The notes: a model not told the origin generated them from the sequence alone. A DNA stretch of 31,080 nucleotides from CAZNQW01 sp964575225 (GCA_964575225.1 CAZNQW010000017.1:1-31080); one strand, 5' to 3'; counted from the stretch's first letter, positions 8,534 through 19,500 are shown. Numbers and translations: made by a program.

Positions 8534-8552
8534 GCGCCCGGAGAAAAAGGAA

Positions 8553-8575
8553 ACACGGGCCTTTGTCGTCCGTGT
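8553..8575 (+). terminator. Weak hairpin after the methyltransferase gene
   Basis: ACACGGGC (8553-8560) can pair with GTCCGTGT (8568-8575), giving eight pairs with one G-U and a seven-base loop. It lies 20 bases after the methyltransferase stop and just before a candidate promoter, so it fits a boundary between transcription units. No run of T follows, so intrinsic termination would be poor. Confidence 0.3.
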
Positions 8576-8588
8576 CCGATCGTAACCT

Positions 8589-8616
8589 TTGACGGGGGCG
8601 CGCGTTATGGTATACA
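8589..8616 (+). promoter_or_regulatory. Candidate sigma70-type promoter for the FHA/Ig gene set
   Basis: TTGACG (8589-8594) and TATACA (8611-8616) are separated by 16 bases and match the -35 and -10 consensus at five and four positions. They lie in the 118-base gap between the methyltransferase and the first FHA-like gene, 36 bases before its start. An inverted repeat covers the end of the spacer and the -10. Confidence 0.45.
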
Positions 8617-8622
8617 ACGCGC
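8600..8622. repeat. Inverted repeat overlapping the candidate -10 box
   Basis: GCGCGTT (8600-8606) and AACGCGC (8616-8622) are perfect seven-base arms around ATGGTATAC. The repeat straddles the proposed -10 box, a usual place for a repressor operator. It could also be a chance palindrome in GC-rich DNA. Confidence 0.4.
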
Positions 8623-8651
8623 CTTGGATGAGCGGGAAATAGGGAGGGCCA

Positions 8652-9464
8652 ATGGCTCCCAGAGTCGAGATTACAGATAGAGACGGTTGGCGAAAAGAAT
8701 TCCCACTGGAGAGAGCGCTCTTGCACGTCGGCAGCGACGCCAGGAACGACATTGTGTTGGATGCACGGCGTGGTGGAGGGGTAGCCACTCGGCACCTTCA
8801 GATTGTCGCTCTGGCAGCCGAAGCATCCAGGTTCCGGGTCATCAACCTGAGCGATCGGGAAATCCCTGTGGAAACAGAGGCAACGAGTTCCCTTCCACCG
8901 CGTTCGGCCATAGACATCAGCGATGGGCACCGCCTACAACTGGGTGATTTCGGCATGGTCTTTCGTCTGGATGCGGCCACTGGCACGCCGAACGCCAACT
9001 TTGTTCCCTCTGCCCTGGCGGCTATCCCTGCCGCTAGTGCATCGCCCATGCGGTCGGTGGCAACCCCGGCACATGATCGAGGGGTGGAGAGAACCTCATC
9101 CCACATTGGCCTCAAGCTCTCTCTACCGCAGGTGCCAATCACTCCCGATCATCCACTGGAGGGGACGATTACCGTGCAAAACCTGGGCAGGCAGATGGGT
9201 GTCCAGTTCCGGTTAGAGGTGGAGGGTCTGAACCCCGATTGGTACGACATCGGCCCGGGCCCGATCCTCTTTCCCCAGGTAGAAAAGCAAGTGCCGTTGC
9301 GCATACACCATCCTCGGGGACCGGGCTTGGATTCCGGGCGACATCCGATCCAGATTCATGCTTCAGCGCCCGATGCCTACCCTGGGGAGAGAGTCTCTGT
9401 ATCCCACGAGATCGTGATCTCGCCATACTATACCCATACGCTGTCCCTGGCGGCAATGGAGTAA
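8652..9464 (+). CDS. FHA-like plus NEW3/Ig-like domain protein, soluble
   Basis: The product is 270 residues with no signal peptide or membrane segment. Residues about 18-105 follow the FHA plan (LLHVGSDARNDIVLD, TRHLQI, VINLSDREI, ISDGHRLQLGDFGMVF), but the phosphothreonine-contacting Arg of the GR motif is Ser here, so phosphopeptide binding is doubtful. A Pro/Ala/Ser linker covers about 107-148. Residues about 155-265 resemble the NEW3/COG1470 Ig-like domain: GTITVQNLGRQMGVQF, EGLNPDWYDI, VPLRIHHP and SGRHPIQIHASA. The same domain order appears in the gene at 10344, so they are likely paralogues. A GGGAGG ribosome binding site lies four bases before the ATG, and the next gene starts seven bases after the stop. 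The function is unknown; a scaffold role is inferred. Confidence 0.75.
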   Translation: MAPRVEITDRDGWRKEFPLERALLHVGSDARNDIVLDARRGGGVATRHLQIVALAAEASRFRVINLSDREIPVETEATSSLPPRSAIDISDGHRLQLGDFGMVFRLDAATGTPNANFVPSALAAIPAASASPMRSVATPAHDRGVERTSSHIGLKLSLPQVPITPDHPLEGTITVQNLGRQMGVQFRLEVEGLNPDWYDIGPGPILFPQVEKQVPLRIHHPRGPGLDSGRHPIQIHASAPDAYPGERVSVSHEIVISPYYTHTLSLAAME

Positions 9465-9471
9465 ACAGAAC

Positions 9472-10323
9472 ATGAACAGCTCGGGGGTGCCAATGGAATG
9501 GGTGATGGGTATCGCCGTCATCATCGCCACAGCCCTGGCGATGGCCATCCTGGGTAGGGTGCAGAAGACGCGCCTCCAAACCAGGATCCGGCTGACGCTG
9601 ACCAATGTGGGCAATATCAAAAGCTGCTACAATCTCAGAGCGGAGGAACCGCAGGGCATCCTGACATTTCGGTTTCTGCTAGACGGCGACCGGTTGCCGG
9701 TGTACGGTGATGAAACCTCAACCCCGGCGCCGCCCTCCCCCCGGTCGGCGGCTCAGACCAGCAACGTCCAGCGCAAGGCTTCGGCCGTAATCCAGACGGG
9801 CAATGCCATCGCGGGATTTCTCAGCATGATTGGTGCTCTGCTACCCCGGTCGGTGGGGGTACCGCTGCAGCAAAAGGTCAGCCAGATGCGTCGTGTGCAG
9901 GCACAAGCGAGTTATGTCCAGCGCATCCCGAACCAGATCACCCAAGTAAAAAGCGCTGCCTCGCAGGTGGCACCCGGCACATCGAAACCCAGATCGGCCG
10001 ACGCTGAGCAACGGCCATCCGCCAAACCTGACCGTCTGGAGGGAATCTGGGCCCAAACGCCCTATGTCCAGCCGGGGGAAAGCCTGACGGTAGAACTGCA
10101 CATCCGCTCGACACTGCCCAAGAGCGATCAGGCCCATACCTATCAGGTCATCTCCCACTCGGCTGACCAAGACGGCGCCCCCTTGGTGATCCAAGAGGGC
10201 ACCGTCTGGATCAAGGGCGGATTTTGGGCGCGCCGTTTCCTACCCTACGCGCTCCTAGGGGCAATGGCCATTGCCCTATTGATTTTGATTTACTGGCTGG
10301 CAGGTGCCGGCGGCTTGCTCTGA
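9472..10323 (+). CDS. Two-TM protein with cytosolic Ig-like region
   Basis: The product is 283 residues and I recognise no named family. A membrane segment covers residues about 9-28 and is followed by positive residues (GRVQKTRLQTR). A second covers about 257-280 and is preceded by WARRF. The positive-inside rule places both ends outside and the middle in the cytosol. The middle holds two beta-rich pieces, TRIRLTLTNVGNIKSCYNLRA (about 37-57) and ESLTVELHIRSTLPKSDQAH (about 203-222), separated by a helix-prone, Ser/Ala/Gln-rich stretch. These pieces resemble the Ig-like domains of the flanking genes. Spacing to the upstream gene is seven bases and to the next start 20 bases, so co-translation is likely. 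Confidence 0.65.
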   Translation: MNSSGVPMEWVMGIAVIIATALAMAILGRVQKTRLQTRIRLTLTNVGNIKSCYNLRAEEPQGILTFRFLLDGDRLPVYGDETSTPAPPSPRSAAQTSNVQRKASAVIQTGNAIAGFLSMIGALLPRSVGVPLQQKVSQMRRVQAQASYVQRIPNQITQVKSAASQVAPGTSKPRSADAEQRPSAKPDRLEGIWAQTPYVQPGESLTVELHIRSTLPKSDQAHTYQVISHSADQDGAPLVIQEGTVWIKGGFWARRFLPYALLGAMAIALLILIYWLAGAGGLL

Positions 10324-10343
10324 CAGCAGGAGGAATGGTCCGT

Positions 10344-13300
10344 ATGGAAGGACAGGATCGTCTCGAGATCATTAGCCCCCATGGCGAGATCCAGTTCCAC
10401 GATCTCGACAGGGTTAAGGGCATCACCAACATCGGGCGACACCCCAGCAACGATCTGGTGATCGACAGCTTGGGCGTTGCCGCCTTCCATGCCGTTCTCG
10501 ATCACCAGCGGCGCCCTTGCCAGATCATACTCCTTGCCGATCAAGGAAGTACCAAGCTCGGCGGCCAACCTCTGCCTCCCAACACCTTCCAGGAACTACA
10601 TGATTGGGACACCCTTGAAATCGACGGCTATTCCATCATCTTGATGCAAAGCGGAGAGGCGCCGTCGGCGCCCCAAACCGCCCATCCAGCGACCGATCAT
10701 GAACCCCCATCGCCACCCACTGAACAGCACGAAACGGCGCCTCTTTCGTTCTCCTCCATCGATCAGAGCGACGATGTCATTATTACCGAAATCACCTCGC
10801 AAGAGTGGACGATCGACGTAGAGCAAACAGCCGCGTGCCAGTTGACTATCGTCAACGGGGGCAACATCGTGGCCACTTTCGGCATCACCGTGGACGGGGT
10901 TCCCCAAGACTGGGTCAGAATCTCTCCGCCCAGAGTGAACCTCAACGAAGGGGCGCGGGCCACCGTGGCCATTTCCTTCACTCCACCCCGGTTGCCCACG
11001 AGCCGTGCCGGCGCCCACCCACTGATGATCACAGTGGACTCGGCCAACTACCCTGGACGCACGAGCCGCCTTCGCGGCACCCTGAACATCAATCCCTATT
11101 TTGCCTTCAGCCTGGGGGAAATGTCCCCCAAGCAGCAAACTGTTTCGTGGCGCAAGCCCACCGGCCAGGTCACCTTGCCGGTCACCAACAACGGCAACAG
11201 CGAGACCCCCTTTCGCCTGGATGGTGACGACGAGGAGCGGGCTTGCCGCTTTGCCTTTCAGACACCCGGCGAAGCCGCCAATTTGGTAAGGCAGGCCGAG
11301 ATCCGGCTGCAACCCGAAGAGACGCTGACTGTACCCGTGGACATCACACCGCTCCGCCGTCGATTGGTGGGCCTGCGCAAACACACCTACTCGTTCAACA
11401 TCACCACCACCATGCTCGAAGGCGCCCAAACGCCGAGAGCGCTCATGGGACGCTTGAGTGCCAAACCGCTCATCGGCCCCTTGCTCTTGCTATTGATCGT
11501 CGGCAGCTTGATGGCCCTCGGAATTTTTCTGCTTCGCCCTATCGCGGAGCCGGCCCTGGCCATCGACAATCCGGATCCCTCTCATGGCGAAACGGTGACC
11601 TTGACCTACGATGCCTCGCGCTTTCCTCAGTTCAGTCCGATGAACCTGCTCAACGGGCAAAACACCCTCTTTCTGCGATTGACGCTCGAGTTCAGACCCC
11701 GGGATGGGGCATGGCGCCCCCTCAAAGCCTCTTCCGAACTGGAGACGCCCATTGGCGCCGTCTCCGATCTTCCAATCGAAGACGGCCATTATCGCTTGCA
11801 GGCCGACACATGGTTGTCCACATTGATCCCGGTCCTCTCTGGACTGACGCGCGAAGTACCCGTCGACGTCGAACCGGTAGAGCCCCAGATCATCACGTTT
11901 CGGGCCGACCAGGAACAGGTATTCATCGGCCAGGAGGTAACCCTGATCTGGTCGGTTGCCAAGGCCACCAATCTCAAGCTGAGCTACGAAGATGCCGGCG
12001 GTCCCATCGAAGAAGATCTTCAGGGAGACGAGCTGGTCGCAGGGCGGCGCACCGTTGTGTGCACGCGAGACACCACATTCAACCTGATGGCGGCCAACAG
12101 CTCTGGGTCGGATCCGGTGCGCAAGATGGTGCGCGTGATGGCTGTGGCCGAACCGGTGCCCACGCCGTCCATTGTTCGCTTTGATGTGGATCCCCTGGAG
12201 ATCACCGTCGGCGAGACCGTGCGCATCGGCTGGGAGGTCGTCGGCGCCGACTCGGTGTCGATCAAGCCTCTGGGTGATGGGTTGCCGCTCAAGGGCGACT
12301 TGGGCGACCAACCCCAGAGCCTGACCACCTACCAACTCGTGGCCTCCAAGACCGGCGCGGACGGGACTGTGGCAGAGGCCGAGTCGCTTCTCAGGGAAGT
12401 CATCGTCAACCCGGAACCGACCGCCACCCCGGCTCCCCTGACGCCGATCATTGATCTCTTTGAGGCGACGCCCAAGGAAATTATTGCCGGCGAGTCTCAG
12501 GTGGTCAAGCTTACCTGGTCGGTGGCCGGCGCGACGACAAATATCGAGATTGTGACGCCCGATCTGACCATTAACGGACTCGCCAGCCAGGATGTCGTCA
12601 CGGTCACGGTAAATGAGACCACGCTTTTTGTTTTGACGGCCATCAACGGCGATCTCAGAACCAGCAAAGCCGTCGAGGTCAAGGGCCTTGAGCCCACACC
12701 TACCCCTTCGGCCACGCCTACACCCGAGCCAACACCTACTCCCGAACCCACCCCAACCCCCTTCCCGCCTCCCATCATTTCCTACGTGACCGCCGAAGGC
12801 CAGAACCCTGCACAAGATCGGGTCATTTTCGATCGGACCTATGAAAGCGACAACGGCCCAGTGTATGTCTATAAAGTGGAAGCAAGTTCTTATGTAAAAC
12901 TCAGTTGGGGCGTCAAGAACGCTGATCTAGTCATCCTGGAAAGCCTGGGGCCGCAACCTGCCGAGGGCAGTCTGAATCTACCCGATGCGGTGATTGCTCC
13001 CACCAGCATCATCCTGACGGCCGAGAACAACAATGGCCAGAACCAGGTCTTTGCCTTTCTCCAACTCGAAATCACATCCCCCCCGGCGCCCCCGGCGCCT
13101 TCCTATGTCACGGGCGTCGAAGACGCAGCCGGAGGGACGAACAAGATTGTCTGGAGCTACAATCGGGACGACCGGAACCGGATCGACGGCTTCCGAATCT
13201 ACCGGGCGGACGTACCACCTGGCAGCAACTATGTGGTCATCTCACCCGTCATCGATCCTCAGGCATCCGAGTGGGTTGATCAGATAAGCCCGACCTGCGG

Positions 13301-13403
13301 CAAGGGGTATTATGTGGTGGCCGTCTATACCGATCCGATCACAAAGGCAGAGCAGGAAACGGCCTCTGGTTTGACCAGTTGGTACAGCCGCTCTTGCCCA
13401 TAG
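10344..13403 (+). CDS. FHA domain, Ig-like domains, one TM, Ig/PKD-like repeats and FN3 protein
   Basis: The product is 1019 residues. An FHA domain occupies about 8-103 with GRHPSNDLVID (31-41) and DQGSTKLGG, but the usual SR-x-H motif is AAFH. NEW3/Ig-like domains cover about 140-360. One membrane helix (about 375-397) is preceded by Arg/Lys, placing the FHA/Ig half in the cytosol. Outside are three Ig/PKD-like repeats (about 511-600, 608-690, 702-781) sharing a pattern of Pro, Ile, Phe, GE and W-x-V, then a Thr-Pro linker (784-810), one more beta domain, and a fibronectin-III-like domain (about 918-1019; RIDGFRIYRADVP). An in-frame ATG at 10335 abuts the AGGAGG at 10328-10333, so the ATG at 10344, ten bases on, is preferred. 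The protein spans the membrane and could link a cytosolic complex to the cell surface; that role is inference. Confidence 0.75.
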   Translation: MEGQDRLEIISPHGEIQFHDLDRVKGITNIGRHPSNDLVIDSLGVAAFHAVLDHQRRPCQIILLADQGSTKLGGQPLPPNTFQELHDWDTLEIDGYSIILMQSGEAPSAPQTAHPATDHEPPSPPTEQHETAPLSFSSIDQSDDVIITEITSQEWTIDVEQTAACQLTIVNGGNIVATFGITVDGVPQDWVRISPPRVNLNEGARATVAISFTPPRLPTSRAGAHPLMITVDSANYPGRTSRLRGTLNINPYFAFSLGEMSPKQQTVSWRKPTGQVTLPVTNNGNSETPFRLDGDDEERACRFAFQTPGEAANLVRQAEIRLQPEETLTVPVDITPLRRRLVGLRKHTYSFNITTTMLEGAQTPRALMGRLSAKPLIGPLLLLLIVGSLMALGIFLLRPIAEPALAIDNPDPSHGETVTLTYDASRFPQFSPMNLLNGQNTLFLRLTLEFRPRDGAWRPLKASSELETPIGAVSDLPIEDGHYRLQADTWLSTLIPVLSGLTREVPVDVEPVEPQIITFRADQEQVFIGQEVTLIWSVAKATNLKLSYEDAGGPIEEDLQGDELVAGRRTVVCTRDTTFNLMAANSSGSDPVRKMVRVMAVAEPVPTPSIVRFDVDPLEITVGETVRIGWEVVGADSVSIKPLGDGLPLKGDLGDQPQSLTTYQLVASKTGADGTVAEAESLLREVIVNPEPTATPAPLTPIIDLFEATPKEIIAGESQVVKLTWSVAGATTNIEIVTPDLTINGLASQDVVTVTVNETTLFVLTAINGDLRTSKAVEVKGLEPTPTPSATPTPEPTPTPEPTPTPFPPPIISYVTAEGQNPAQDRVIFDRTYESDNGPVYVYKVEASSYVKLSWGVKNADLVILESLGPQPAEGSLNLPDAVIAPTSIILTAENNNGQNQVFAFLQLEITSPPAPPAPSYVTGVEDAAGGTNKIVWSYNRDDRNRIDGFRIYRADVPPGSNYVVISPVIDPQASEWVDQISPTCGKGYYVVAVYTDPITKAEQETASGLTSWYSRSCP
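12693..12773 (+). repeat. Thr-Pro-Glu low-complexity linker
   Basis: This segment codes for an alternating Thr-Pro/Glu-Pro linker of about 27 residues, ending in FPPP. Such stiff spacers are common between extracellular domains of Chloroflexota-type surface proteins. Codon use varies between repeats, so it is not a recent slippage product. Confidence 0.8.
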
Positions 13404-13454
13404 GCTGACCACGGTGACATGGTCTGCCCTGAAAAAGTCTGGAGGACAGTCGCG

Positions 13455-13568
13455 ATGAGACGTTTGTTCCATCGGACATCAAGCACTCACCTGCTGTGCG
13501 GAGGCCTGGTTGGCACGCTGTTGGTTCTGATCTTGGGGCTTTTTCTGGTGGTAACCCCCAGTCGGGCT
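13455..13568 (+). other. Signal peptide of the giant surface protein
   Basis: The first 38 codons give a basic start (MRRLFHR), a long hydrophobic stretch (LVGTLLVLILGLFLVV) and a small-residue cleavage site SRA before ETLSAP. This fits Sec export. No lipobox Cys is present at the cleavage site. Confidence 0.85.
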
Positions 13569-16500
13569 GAAACCCTGAGCGCTCCAACTACGGATTCCAC
13601 CGCACCCGATCTGGTGCGCGCCCCCTCCGTCCGTGCAAGCCTGGCGAGCACGGCGACCGTCCCTGCCTGGATAATGGACCTCCAGACCTCCCCGGACCTA
13701 TCCACATCGGACACGGATCTGAGCATCGCCAAATCGGCCATCACAGTCGATGGCACCACCGGCGTCGTATTTAACGGCGAACTCATCACCTATACCCTGA
13801 CCGTGTCCAACCCAGGCACCGCGCAAGCGACCGGCATTCTGATCCTGGATATCCTGCCCGAAGAGAGCCTCAGCGATATCGGTTGTTCCAACGACTGCAC
13901 CAAAGTGATCGAGAGTCGCCAGATCCCCGATCCTTTTGGCAACCTGATGGTCATCACCGTCACCCGCCAGGTGAGTTGGACGATTGATTCACTGGCGCCG
14001 GGACAGGTGCAAATGCGGCATTTCTGGGGCAGAGTCATCGGCCAAACCGACGGTACCGAGTTGCGCAATCGCGCTTTCATGAGCTATAACCAAAGCGGCG
14101 ACCAGAAATCGGCCGTCAGCAACGACACGACGACCATCGTCCGGGTCCGCATCGAGGAGAACGGACGAGCCAGCCTATCCGATGCACCCAACTGGCTCTC
14201 CTCCGATCTAGGGGGCACTCTCAGCCTGGATTGGGGTGACATGGACGGCGACGGCGATCTGGACCTGGCCCTGGGCTCTACCATCGGCACCAGCGTCTAC
14301 CGCAACAACGAGGGTCGGTTGACCCTCCTCTGGAACAACAATCGCCTGACCTACGGGGTGGCCTGGGGCGACGTGAACGGCGATGGCACACTGGAATTAA
14401 TGGCCGTGGGCGACAGTCTAGACCAGACCTGGGTAACCTCAGGCACCAATTACATCTACAGCCTGGATGGAGAATCGGTCCAAGAGAGCAAGTTCGTATC
14501 TAATGAACAACTGGTCCGGGTGGCGCCCGGTGACTATGACGGAGATGGGCTTCTCGATCTGGTGGTCAGCACCAACTCGATCCACGCGTCTTGCCCGGTT
14601 CAATTGTACAAAAACAGCGGCGACCCAACGGCGCCCTTTGACTCGTCCCAGTGCATCGGCAACGAGGCCACCGCGGCCCTGGGTCCTGTCGACTGGGACA
14701 GCGATGGTGACCTAGATCTGGTCATGGGCGCGTTCCCCAACCAGACCATTCTCCTGGTCAACGATCTCTTGGCGATGCCCAACCCCTTCGTGCCGGTGAC
14801 CATTGACCAAACAGCACCCTTTCTACCCTACGACTTTGGCTGGGGCGATTATAACGGAGACGGCCACCTGGATCTGGCGGCTGCCTTTCCTCTCGAGCGG
14901 CGGGTGAGGATCTACCGATTCGTGCCAAGTACCGGCAAGCTGGCCCTCGGCGCCGAAATCCCCACCAGCTTGTTCCGCACCCCCTTGGCTATCGGCTGGG
15001 GCGACCTGAACGGCGACGGGCGCCTCGATTTGGCCGTGGCCGATACGCCGCCCCGGGTATACGAGTACAGAAACGGACGGTTCTCCGAAATCCCCGGCCT
15101 GCGGGCCGAGGGCGTCAGTGGGCAGGTGTGGGGATTGGGCATCGGCGACGTAGACAACGACGGCGACCTGGACCTGGCTTTTACCAACCGTGACGGCTCG
15201 AGCATGCTCTTCTCCAACTTTGCGCCACTGCTCAGCCCCAGCATCTCGCCGATCACAGCCACGGGTTCTACGGAGGCCTCGAGTGTGGCCTGGGCCGACG
15301 TGGATGGCGACAAGGACTTGGACCTTCTGTTTGGCGCGGGCCAGTCCGCCGTGGGAGCCAAGCGCTACCTCAACGTCCTGGGTCGCTTTCCGCCCTCAGA
15401 TATGACCTCCCTTCTAGCCAGCGGATTTGGGCCCCATAGCGTCGCCTTTGGGGACGTCAACCGGGATGGGCGACTGGATATTGCCCTGGGCGTAGGCACA
15501 GTGACTGAAATCCAGATCTATTTGGCCGGCAACACGGTCACCCCCGATTGGCTCTCCGCTGCTCCCCACTATCCGGTCCACGGCCTGACCTGGGGAGATG
15601 CCGACGACGACGGCGACCTGGATCTATTGGTGGCGCGCGATGGCCCCAACGCCCTCTTTGTCAATGGTGGCACGCAGTTAGAGACCTCGCCACTCTGGAC
15701 GTCCAGAGCCAGCTACAACAGCCGCAGCGTCGCGTGGGGTGATTTCGATGGCGACGGGTACCTCGATTTCGCCGTGGGAAATTATGGCCAGCCAAACGAG
15801 GTTTACCGCAACAACCGCGATAACACGTTTAGCCTGGCATGGGTGTCCACCTACATATCGAACACGCGCAGTGTGGCCTGGGCCGACTATGACGGCGACG
15901 GCGATCCCGATCTGGCTGTCGGCAACTATGGGCAACCGAACCTGGTCTACGAGAACCAGAGCGGCGCCTTTGGCTCCGCCGAAGCATGGCGCTCCTCGGC
16001 TTCCCAGAATACGACAAGCCTGGCCTGGGGAGACTGGAACAACGATGGTGACCTGGACCTGGCGGTCGGTAACGACAGTCAACCAGATCAGGTCTATGCC
16101 AACGTGGGCAGCCAACCAGGCTCTCCCCCGCAACTCTACCTGCTGTGGGCATCGACCGAATCTTACCGAACCACGGGCGTGGCCTGGGGCGACGCCGACG
16201 GCGATGGCGACCTGGACCTGGCCGTCGGCAGCAGGAGCACCGGCCAAAACGGAATCTACAAAAACACCTACGCAACCCCCTCGCACCTGACCGGTGAGTT
16301 TGCCAAAACCATGCCGTTGCCCAACAATCCCTCCTACGTGTCCGTTGACCGTCCCGGCGTGACCAAGGGGGCCTACTTTTTCTCTTCCGCCGACTTGCTC
16401 TCGGGACCCAGGCATCCAACCGTGACGCTCACCTACCGGCTGTTTGATCCCGATGGCGCTCGCATCTACGGCGCTGCCTCCAACGAGCCGGGAGATCCCA

Positions 16501-19500
16501 TCTTGTCGACGGTGTTCGAGTTCTCGGTCAACGGAGGGGCCACCTGGAACGAAGCAACCCCCATGGCCCTGCAAACAGCGCCCACAAACACCTTGCGCCT
16601 TGGTCAAGAGGCTACATTCCACTGGGATGCCGTAGCCGACCAAGCCATCAGCGACAACGCCCACTTTCGTATCTGCGTTGTCCAGGATAACCAGGCCGAC
16701 TCGGTGCAACAGGCCATGGCCTGTGCCGCCAGTCCCCCTTTCCGCGTCCGGGGTACGACCTGCATCTGGCCCCAATATCCGATCATTTCTGTCAGCAATC
16801 CCACGCCCGAGCGTGGGGAACGAGTTCGTTTCGAAGGCTCTGTAAGGGAAGGCAGCGGCATCCTCACCTACACCTGGAGCTTTGGCGACGGCAGCACCGC
16901 ACAGGGACAAGTCGTCTACCACACGTATTACAGCAACAATACCTATCCGGTGACACTGATCGTCGAATCCGAGCCCTGCCCCATTTCGAAAGAGGTGGTC
17001 GCCACCCGCAACCTGGTGGTAGGGATAGGTCAGCCCAATACGTACCTGCCTTTCATCACCCGGGCCGCCTCACAGGGGACAGTTTCTCGCCAGATCGAGA
17101 CCATTGACCAAGAGACGCAGGGCCAGGCTGTTGCCGCCGAGGTCCAGATCGAGACCGCCGACGCGGAGGGAAAAATCCCTCTCACACCCTCCGAGCAGTC
17201 GCCCCCGCACCCAATCCAGTGGCTGGGGGAGCCCATCCAGTGGCCGGGAGAATCTGAATGGGCCCCCGCTGCCCAAAATCCCACGCGCACCATCGAAACC
17301 CACGCCGTCCCAGAGGCAGCGATCGAATCCGCCCGTATCGAGAGTAGCATTTTGGCTTCCACACCCTTGCGCATTACGGAGGGAACCAGGGACATCAACA
17401 GTTTTCCATCGCTGAGCGGCGATGGCCGGCGCATTGCCTTTTGGTCCACCGGCGACCTGACCGGCTCGGGCAGCAACCTCGATGGCAATATCGAGGTATT
17501 TGTCGCCGATATCCCTGCCCCGGACCACATCACTTTCCGGCAGGTCACCGATTCCATGGGGAACATCCTCGGCGGCTTTAACCTATCGCCTTCATTGAGC
17601 GGCGATGGTACGCACGTAACCTTTTTCTCAGACTGCAACCTGAACGGCCAAAACACCAATCCCGACGCCAATTTTGAGATCTTTGTCGCCGGAGCCAGCG
17701 AGTGGGCGCCAACCCAACTGACCGAGACAGCGATCGGCGCAAGTACCGTACCGTCCATCAACGCTGATGCAACGCGCATTGCCTTTGCCTCCGATCGCGA
17801 TCTGGCTTCGCCCAGCACCAACAGCGACCAGAATCAAGAAATCTTTGTCTACGATGCCATACAGGACCGGTTCATCCAGATTAGCCGCACATTGGACCTG
17901 ATCATCAACAACGATCCGGCTATCAGCGCCGACGGAAACCGCGTCGCCTTTATCTCAGATGGCGAGCTGGTCATCGCTACGATCTCGCCCAGTGACGTCA
18001 GCCTGACGACCGTGCCCAGCCCCACCGATGGAATCAACCGCGAACCGGCTATCAGCGCCGATGGCCGCATCGTTACGTGGCTCTCGGACGACCAGGTCTG
18101 GTTGGCCGAATTGGAACCGGCCGGGACCTATACCACAAGCCCAGTTACCCCTGAGACGGATGCCATCCTCGATAGACCGGCCATCAGTGCCGACGGCAGC
18201 CGAATCGCCTATGTGTCCAATGGCGGGCTCTTTCTCTTTGACAAGGAGGCAGACCTCATTTCTCCCATCGGCAGCGTGTCCGAGGCTCGACAACCCTCGC
18301 TAAGCGCCGACGGCACCGTCGTTGCCTTTGTCGCCGATCGCGACATTTATGTCACCCACTCCCCGCGGGCCGACCTCGCTGTCAGCAAGTCGGTAACACC
18401 CGACCCGCTGGTGCCCGGCCTGAACCTGACCTACACCATCGTCGTCGCCAATCTGGGGCCGAGCAATGCCATCGGCGCCACTGTGAAAGATAAAATTCCA
18501 TTGGTCATTGGCAGTCCCCAGTGGACCTGCACGGCCTTGCCCCACTCGACCTGTATCATCAGCGGCACTGGTAGTATTAGTGACACAGTGAACATTGCCG
18601 CTGGCGAAGCGATCACCTACACCGTCACCGGGGATCTGGCATCCTCGGCCACAGAGGATGTGACCAACACTGTGATGGTAACTCCTTCTCAAGATCTGAT
18701 CGACTGGCGCCCCGGCAACAACCAGGTGACGATCACGAACCCGGTCTCGCCCCAGGCCGACCTGAGGGTAACCAAAGCGGTGGATGACCCGGAACCCAAC
18801 GAAGGCGACACGATTTCGTTCACCCTCGTGGTGACCAATGCCGGCCCCAGCGACGCACAGAACACGTCCCTTACGGACAGCCTGCCCGCCGGCCTCACCT
18901 TCAGCAGCGCCAACCCAATCTCGGGCACGTACGACAGCGGTCTGTGGACGATTGGGGACCTGGCGGCGAAAAGCCAAACCACCCTGACCCTTTATGCCAC
19001 CGTGGATTCCGGCACCGGCGGGCAGACCCTCGTCAACCAGGCCGACAGCCTGCACTCCGATGCGGACGATCCGAACCTGGCCAACAACCAGGCCAGCGCC
19101 AGCTTGTACGTCAACCTTCCGCCGCTGGCCAACGACGATACGGCCAGCACCCTGGAAGACCATGCGGTGGTCATCGATGTGCTGGCCAACGACAGCGACC
19201 CGGATGGTACGCTCGATCTCTCGTCCCTGGTGACCACTATGCCAAGCGACGGGGTCTTGGGAGTCGTGACCTCCACGGGCCTGATCACCTACACCCCAGA
19301 CGCAGACTGGCACGGCGTCGATTCCTTCGACTATGAGATCTGCGATAACGACGGCGCGTGCGACACAGCCACTGTCTCGGTCACCGTCCTTTCGGTCAAC
19401 GACTCGCCGAGCTTTGACCGCGGTCCTGATGTGATTGTCAACGAAGATGCCCCATTGCAGGAACTGGGTTGGGCCACAGCCATCTCTGTGGGTGCGCCTT

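Noticed and set aside
11490..12815. Antisense open frame of 441 codons opposite the FHA/Ig/TM gene
   Set aside because: It is low in hydrophobic structure, rich in Gly/Arg/His, has no domain, and lies wholly within a supported gene.
14220..16270. Regular spacing of about 150 bases that might suggest a CRISPR or satellite array
   Set aside because: The periodicity is coding: protein repeats with diverged DNA, no identical direct repeats and no unique spacers.
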